A stretch of DNA of 63,434 nucleotides. Origin: an uncultured Erwinia sp. (lineage in GTDB: Bacteria > Pseudomonadota > Gammaproteobacteria > Enterobacterales > Enterobacteriaceae). The position numbers were made by a program, and so were the translations under genes. Below are positions 53,073 to 60,800 of this stretch, in pieces. Positions within the stretch are counted from its first letter, which is position 1. Every line of letters begins with the position of its first letter. Below the pieces are notes generated by a model, which saw only the letters and a list, made by a program, of their open reading frames with translations, ran no database searches and had not been told where the DNA came from. Location of the stretch: the NCBI GenBank assembly GCA_913775305.1, contig CAJYIY010000021.1:1-63434 (forward strand). Direction: 5' to 3'.

Positions 53073-54788
53073 TTGGCAAGGATCGCGCATGCCCCTCAGC
53101 GTCACCGTATTATACTGGTGACCCTTTCTGTTCTTACCTGCCTGACTGTTAGCGCTCAGGCTGCCCCTTTTATCGACCAGCAGCAGCAGCACATCAAAAG
53201 TCAGCAGTCGGCTAAAGAGGCGCAGTTAACCCCTGATGCGCCGGACATTACGCTGTTACAAGCGCAGCAGTCGGATGCCGAAGCGCCTTTTCCCCTGGAG
53301 ACGCCCTGTTTTCCTGTTAACCACATTCAGCTGATGGGCCGCGACGCGTTTCCGCGCTGGTTTCCCGCACAGCGCGTGGCCGATGGGGCCAAAGGCCACT
53401 GCCTTGGCGTCAAAGGCATCAATCAGCTGATGACCCGGCTGCAAAACCGGCTGGTCGACCACGGCTGGGTGACGTCCAGGGTGCTGGTTCCCGAGCAGGA
53501 TCTCCGCAGTGGAACGCTGGTGATTGCGCTGGTTCCGGGCATGATTCGCCAAATCCGTTATGCTGACGGTTCCGATAAGCGGGCGGTACTTTATACCTCA
53601 ATCCCCGCCCGGGAGGGGCGGCTGCTGGACCTGCGGGATATTGAGCAGGGGCTGGAAAACCAGCAGCGGCTACCCACGGTGCAGGACAAGATGGACATTG
53701 TGCCTGGCGATAATCCCGGCGAAAGCGATGTGATTATCAGCCGACAGCAGAGCAAAATCTGGCGCGTCAATCTGTGGGTCGATGACTCAGGCACCCGCGA
53801 CACCGGACGCTATCAGAGCGGTGCGATGCTGGCGCTGGATAATCCGTTTGCCCTCAGCGATCTGCTGTATGTTTCCGCCAGCCACGATCTCGGCTTTAAA
53901 GGGCGCGAACAGAGCAAAAATATCAACGGCCACTATTCGCTGCCGCTGGGCTACTGGCTGTTTGAGGTGAATGCCGGGCAGAACAACTACGTGCAGAACG
54001 TTGCGGGTTACAACAGCGATATTCGCTACTCTGGCAAAAATAAAAATCTGAACGTGGGCCTGAGCCGGGTCATTCAGCGCAACGCCAGCGGCAAAACCAC
54101 CCTGCGCGGCAGCGTGCAGGTGCGTGAGATCCGCAACTACGTTGACCACGAAGAACTTGATATTCAGCGTCGGCGCACCAGTGCCTGGCTACTGGGGCTC
54201 GACCATCATCACTACTTTGGCAACGTCACCGTGGATGGCGGCGTCAGCTACCAGCACGGTACCCGCTGGTTTGGCGCGTTGCCCGCTTTTGAAGAGCACG
54301 ATGAAGACGGTTACGATGCCACCGAGAAAAGTAAAATTCTCACCCTGACGGCGGGCCTGAACTGGCCGTTTACCCTCGGAAACCAGAACTTTTCATACCA
54401 GTTTAATTACCTGCAGCAGGCCAGCTCCACCCCGTTGACGCCGCCGGATCAGATCGCTATCGGTAACCGCTGGACGGTGCGCGGCTTTAACGGTGAACGT
54501 ACCCTCAGCGCCAGCCGTGGCTGGTACGTGCAAAATACCCTTGCCTGGCATACGCCACTGCCACAGCAGCAGTTTTATCTCGGCGCAGACTATGGCGAGG
54601 TGAGCGGCCGCAGCGACGGCTCCACGCTGCTGGGGCACCGTCTGGCGGGTGGCGTGGCAGGCCTGCGGGGCGAAATCGGCGCGCTGGGGGTCAGCTATGA
54701 CGCCTTCAGCGGCATACCACTCTACAAACCGCAGGGCTTTAAAACCGATCCGGTGACCTTCGGCTTCAGCGTCAGTTGGCAGTATTGA
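53073..54788 (+). CDS. Two-partner secretion outer-membrane transporter TpsB (CdiB/ShlB family)
   Basis: A 571-residue Omp85-superfamily pore that exports the TpsA protein encoded next to it. The signal peptide covers residues 1-30 (to VSAQAA). Two POTRA domains at about 75-230 include FPVNHIQLMGRDAFP and the RLVDHGWVTSRVLVPEQDL segment. A 16-strand barrel follows and holds the loop-6 motif VRGFNGERTLSASRGW; the last residues are FGFSVSWQY, ending in an aromatic. The only fitting start is TTG at 53073, with GGAG nine bases before it. The tpsA gene begins 14 bp downstream. Confidence 0.92.
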   Translation: MARIAHAPQRHRIILVTLSVLTCLTVSAQAAPFIDQQQQHIKSQQSAKEAQLTPDAPDITLLQAQQSDAEAPFPLETPCFPVNHIQLMGRDAFPRWFPAQRVADGAKGHCLGVKGINQLMTRLQNRLVDHGWVTSRVLVPEQDLRSGTLVIALVPGMIRQIRYADGSDKRAVLYTSIPAREGRLLDLRDIEQGLENQQRLPTVQDKMDIVPGDNPGESDVIISRQQSKIWRVNLWVDDSGTRDTGRYQSGAMLALDNPFALSDLLYVSASHDLGFKGREQSKNINGHYSLPLGYWLFEVNAGQNNYVQNVAGYNSDIRYSGKNKNLNVGLSRVIQRNASGKTTLRGSVQVREIRNYVDHEELDIQRRRTSAWLLGLDHHHYFGNVTVDGGVSYQHGTRWFGALPAFEEHDEDGYDATEKSKILTLTAGLNWPFTLGNQNFSYQFNYLQQASSTPLTPPDQIAIGNRWTVRGFNGERTLSASRGWYVQNTLAWHTPLPQQQFYLGADYGEVSGRSDGSTLLGHRLAGGVAGLRGEIGALGVSYDAFSGIPLYKPQGFKTDPVTFGFSVSWQY

Positions 54789-54802
54789 TACAAGGATGAA
54801 TC

Positions 54803-57800
54803 ATGAACAAGCACTGTTACCGCATAATTTTCAATCGCGCCCGCCGGATGCTGATGGTCGTTTCAGAACTGGCCCGCGCCAGGGGCGGCGATGCGGGCCG
54901 TGGCGCAAGCGGCATCGCCTCCTGTATTGCTGCCCTGCGGCCTCTCACCGTTGCGCTGTGGCTGGCAGGAGGGCTGGTCAGTGCGGCCCAGGCGGGTACC
55001 ATCATGGCCGATCGCGGTGCGCCCGGCGGGCAGCGGCCAACCGTCCTGCAAACCGGCAATGGCCTGCCGCAGGTAAATATTCAGACGCCTAACGCTCAGG
55101 GACTTTCCCACAATAAATACAGTCAGTTCGACGTGGGTGAACGGGGCGCGATTTTAAATAACAGTCAGCACAATACCCAAACCCAGCTGGCGGGTCAGGT
55201 GGCCGGTAACCCGTGGCTGGCGAAGGGAACGGCTAAAGTTATCCTTAATGAAGTCAACAGCATGAATCCCAGCCAGCTGCGCGGATTTATTGAGGTGGCA
55301 GGCAAGAAAGCGGATGTGATTATCGCTAACCCGGCGGGGATCGCCTGTAGCGGATGCGGTTTTATTAACGCCAGACACAGTACCCTGGCTGCCGGTCGCG
55401 TGCAGCTGAAAAACGGCCAGGTGTCAGGCTACGACATCGATCGCGGGCGAATTACCATCAGCGGTGGCGGCATGAACGCCAGCGGGCAGGATTATACCCA
55501 TCTGATTGCCCGGGCGGTGGAGGTGAACGCCCGGCTGCAGGCGGGCGATCTGAAGGTGACCACCGGCCGGAACCAGACGGACGCCGACGGCAACGTGATA
55601 GTGGTGAAGGCTGACGATCCCGCAGGCCGCCCGCAGTTCGCGGTAGATACCTCGGCGCTGGGCGGCATGTACGGCAGGCGCATCACGCTGGTGGGTACCG
55701 AGCGCGGTGTGGGCGTGCGCAACGCCGGAGAGATCGGTGCCACGCAGGGCGGATTCACCCTGAACGCCGAGGGTAAAATCGCCAACAGCGGGACGCTTTA
55801 CGCGCAGCAGGATCTGGCGCTGAAAACCGCTCAGCTCGACAATCAGGGACAGATCGCCACCGCCGGTAACCTGAACATCGCCAGCCGGGGCGATGTGACA
55901 AACAAAGGCACGCTGAGTGCTGATGGCGACCTGAAACTGGACAGCAGCGGCCTGCTACACAGCCAGGCCGGGTCGATGCTGAAAGCGGGCGGTAACGCCG
56001 CCGTCACCGCGCAAAACATTGAGTCGGATGTTGGCAGTGCAATGGGGGCGGGGATCGACAAAACCGGTCAGGCAACGCGTCAAGGTCAGCTGACCCTGAA
56101 AGCGGAGCAGCGGTTGACCAGCCACGGTACGCATCTGAGTCATGACGGCTTTGTCGCTTCCGGTCGCGAGGTGGATATCTCCGGCAGTCAGAGCCGGGCG
56201 GCGACGGTCGCGGTGACCGCCCGTGAAGGCGATCTCAACGCCGACGATACGCTGATTGATTCGCAGCAGTCCACGCTCAGTACGGCGCATACCTTAACCA
56301 CGCGGCGAAGCGCAATCGCTGCCGGCCAGCTGAATATCAACGCGGGTGAAAAGCTCGATAACCGCGGCGGAACGCTGATCTCCCGTGGTGAACAGCGTTT
56401 TACCCTGAACAGCAGGCAGATTGATAACAGCGGCGGAACGCTGGCCAGCGTCGGGGACTTTTCGCTGACCAGCAATACGCTGAACAATACGGGGGGTGAG
56501 CTGGGCTCAGAGAAGGGCAGCGTCGTAATACAGAGCGACGATATCAGCGGCACAAAGGGGAAAATTCTTGCCGCCGGGGATCTGAGCCTCAGCGGTCAGA
56601 CGCTGCTGCTGGACAGCGGTCTCACCCAGGGACAGCAGGTTAACGTACAGGGCACCTCGCTTTCCATGCAGCACGGTCAGCTTATTCAGACCGGCAGGGG
56701 CGAGATGCAGATCAAAACGGTCGATCATCTTGACGATCGGAATGGCGTTATTGAGAGCGCGGGGGCGATCGATCTCCGTGCGGGTAGCCTGGACAATCAA
56801 CAGGGGCGCATCGCCAGTAACGGTCAGCTGCGGCTGAACACCGGCCATCTCGATAACAGCGAGGGTACGCTGACGGGCGGGGATCTTGAACTTCGCGCGG
56901 ACAGGCTGACCAACCGGGAAGGCACGCTTGAAGCGCTTCAGTCGCTGCAGATCACCGCCGGTTCGCTGGACAGTCAGCAGGGCTTTATCAGCGCCGACGG
57001 CGGGGATGCGAAGCTGTCTGTCACCGGGGAGATGGACAATCGCGGTGGAAATCTGCAAAGCGCGAAAAATCTGACTCTCAGCGCAGAGCATCTGGCTAAT
57101 CAGCGCGGCAGAGTGCTGGCTGCGGGCGGAAAGCTTCAGGGGCATCTCAGCGCAGGCGTGGACAACAGCGGCGGTAAACTTATTGGACAGCAGCTGGCGA
57201 TACAGGCTGCTACCCTCGACAATCAGCAGGGCGTAGTCAGCGCCGTTTCCGGCGAAGCCGCGCTGGATCTCTCGGGCGCGCTGAATAATCGGGAGGGCAT
57301 CCTTGAGGGCGAAAAAGCGCTGACGCTGAACGTCACATCCCTTGATAACACCGCCGGACGTATCGCCACGCCGGGCGCGCTCCACCTTGATTTGCACGGC
57401 GGCGAGCTGATTAACGCGCAGACCCACGCCGACGGGCTGGGGATTCTGTCCGGGGCGGATCTCAGCCTGACAACCGGCGATTTTAACAACCAGCAGGGTA
57501 ATCTGCAGGCCCACAATCTGGATCTCACCGCCGTCAGTATCAATAACCAGGGCGGTTCTCTGGCGGCCAGCAATCGGCTGAACCTGAAAGGCGCCTCGCT
57601 GGATAATACGCAGGGGCTGCTCAGTGCCGACGGCGGAGCCGCGTCGCTGACGCTGACCGGCCAGCTTACCAACCGGCAGGGCACGCTGCAAAGCCAGCAG
57701 GCGCTGACCCTGCAGGCCGCATCACTTGTTAACGACGGCGGTAAGGTACTGTCAGCCGCATCGCAGATCGCAGCTCAGATCGGTGGCGCGCTGAGCAATC

Positions 57801-60800
57801 TGGCCGGTAGCTTCCTTGCCGGTAGCGCGCTGGACCTGCACGCCACCACGATCGGTAACCAGCGGGGCGTAATCGCCGCCACCCACGGCGACAATCATCT
57901 GACCCTCACGGGGCTGCTTGACAACCAGAACGGCGATATTGAAAGCAGCCAGCGCTTAATCCTTGATGCGGCGCGCGTCGATAACCAGGCCGGCCAGCTG
58001 CTGGCCGGTGACGCGATGCAGATCTCAGCCCGCGATCTGACCAACGCCGCCGGGCTGATTCAGGCTGGCGATGCGCTCAGTATCAACACCCACGGTGGCC
58101 GGTTGCTGAATGCGGATACCCTCAGCGACACCGCCGGTATCCGCGCCGGGGGCACGCTGACGCTGAGTGCAGGAGACGTGGATAACCACCATGGTTTAAT
58201 CAGCGGCAGCACCTTCACCGGCCAGGGGCTGACGTGGAACAATCTTGGGGGCGAGATCGACAGCCTGCAGGCGCTGAACCTCAGTGGCACCACACTCAGC
58301 AACGGCCAGGGGCTGATCAGCGCCGGTGATGGCGACTTAACGGCATCGTTGACTCAGACCCTGGATAATCAAAAAGGCACGTTGCAGAGCAGCCAGAATC
58401 TGCAGATTGCTGCCGCAGCGCTGAATAACAGCAGCGGTTCTCTGCTGGCGGCGGGCGGCAGTGCCGCTGTCAAGGTGCAGGGCGCGCTGAATAACCAGCA
58501 GGGGAAACTGCTGGCGAAAACCGATGTGCTGCTGAAGGCTGACAACATTGATAACAGCCAGGGGCAGCTGATGGCGTCCGGCGGATCGCTGGCCGTCTCC
58601 AGCGAAGCGCTGACTAATCAGTTCGGCAACATGGCGGCGCAGAAAGATGTGCACATCAATGGCCAGTCGCTCGACAACCGGGACGGGACGATCACCAGCG
58701 TGGACGGGGAGCTGAATGCCGCGCTGGACGCGGCAATCGCTAACCAGCGCGGCGTGCTGCAAAGCGGAGACAGCGTTACGCTGACCGGCGGTTCGCTGGA
58801 TAACCAAAGTGGAAAAGTGCTGGCCGTGGCAGGAAATAATCAGATTACCGTGCGCGGCGATCTGATGAATGAGCACGGGCAGATTGTCAGTGGCAGGACA
58901 ACCGATCTGCATGCCGCTTCTTTGAATAACCAGGACGGGGCCGTCAGCAGTAAAAACGCGGCGCTTAGCGTCAACGTTGCCGGAGCCATCAACAATCAGC
59001 GGGGATCGCTTGAGGCCAGCGGGCCGGTGCAGATTACGGGCGACAGCCTCGACAACCGCGCGGCGTCGCTCCTTTCGGCCAGCGAATCGCTGACGGTCAG
59101 TACCGCGCAGCGCCTCAATAACCAGGAAGGCCGTATTGCCGCCCGCAAAAACGTCACGCTGACCGCCGACGGACTGGATAATCAGAAGGGGACAGTGACC
59201 GCCGTCGAACAGACGCTGACGGTGAACGGCAGGCAGGACGTGGATAACAGCGACGGAACGCTGCAAAGCAGCGGCGATCTGCGGCTCGATACCCTCAGGC
59301 TGACCAACGCGCACGGAACCCTTCAGTCCACCGCCGGAGACGGACGGCTGACCATCGGCGGCCCGCTGGACAATCAGCAGGGCAGCATCGTCACCCACGG
59401 TGCGCTGACGCTGAACAGTGGCGATACCGATAACCGCAGCGGGACCCTGCTGGCGAATTCCATCGATCTGACCAGCCAGCAGTTAAACAACCAGGCGGGA
59501 TTAATTCAGGGCAGCGACAGCCTGAGCATTGATACCCGGGGCAGGCAGCTCGACAACAGCGAAACGCACGGTGACAAAACCGGGCTGCGCAGCGGCGGCG
59601 CGCTGAACCTGACCACGGGCGAGTTGATTAACCAGAGCGGGCTGATTGCCGGCAAGCTGCTGACGCTGAATGCACAGGGCGTTAATAACCGGACGGGCGC
59701 GATCGACAGTGCCGGAGACAGTCATATCGTCACCGACAGACTGGACAACCAGAGTGGGGCGATCCAGTCCGGCGGCAATCTCAGCCTGAATACGCGCGGT
59801 GCTGAACTGCTTAACTCGCAGGGAAAACTGCTGGCCGACCATACTCTGACCCTCAGCAGCGGCAGTCTGGACAATCAGCAGGGCCTGATCCAGGGCGGCA
59901 CGGGTCTGACATTGCAGGGCAGCCGCTTTGACAACCAGAACGGGAAGGCGCTTTCCGGCGCGGATCTGACGGCCAGCGTGGATTCGCTGAACAATACCAG
60001 TGGCCTGCTGTTTGCCACCGCGGATGCGCAGGTGATCGCGCGGCAGGCGGTGCAAAACCAGCAGGGGCTGATCAAGGCGGGTCAGCAACTGAACCTGAGC
60101 GCCAGCCAGATTGACAACCAGAATACCCGCAGCAGCGGACAGGGAATAGAGGCGCAGGATCTGACCCTGAGCGCCGCCAGCCTGAACAACCAGAACGGTG
60201 CCCTGCGGGCGGGTGATGCGCTCCAGGCCAGCATCCGCGAGCAGATCAGCAACCAGAACGGCCTGATCTCGTCACAGAACAGCCTGACCCTTGGTCAGCC
60301 GGATTCACGGCCAGCGCTTCACAACGGCGGCGGCGATATCGTTGCCAACGGTAACACCTGGCTCTGGCTCGGGCAGCTTGACGGTGGCGGCAGGGTAGTC
60401 AGCGGCGGCGATCTCAGCCTGGATATCACCTCAGCCTTCAACCAGAGCGGCACCCTGACTGCCAGTCACGATTTCACCCTCAATACCCACGGTAATGCAC
60501 TGATCAACGGCGGTGGACTGAGCGCGGGTCACCAGCTGAACCTGAGTACCGGCCAGTTGAGTAATCAGCAGAGCGGTGACATCAATGCCGGAATAACCCA
60601 CATCAGTGCTTCAGGCATCCTTAATCAGGGCGTGATCGACGGCGGTGATGTGCTGCTGCACGCCGACACGCTGCACAACACCGGAACAGGGCGACTCTAC
60701 GGTGACCAGCTGGTGATTGATGCCCGGACGCTGCTCAATGATAAAACGGGAGAGACGGCGGCCACGATAGCGGCGCGCAACGACCTGAAAATCGCGACCA

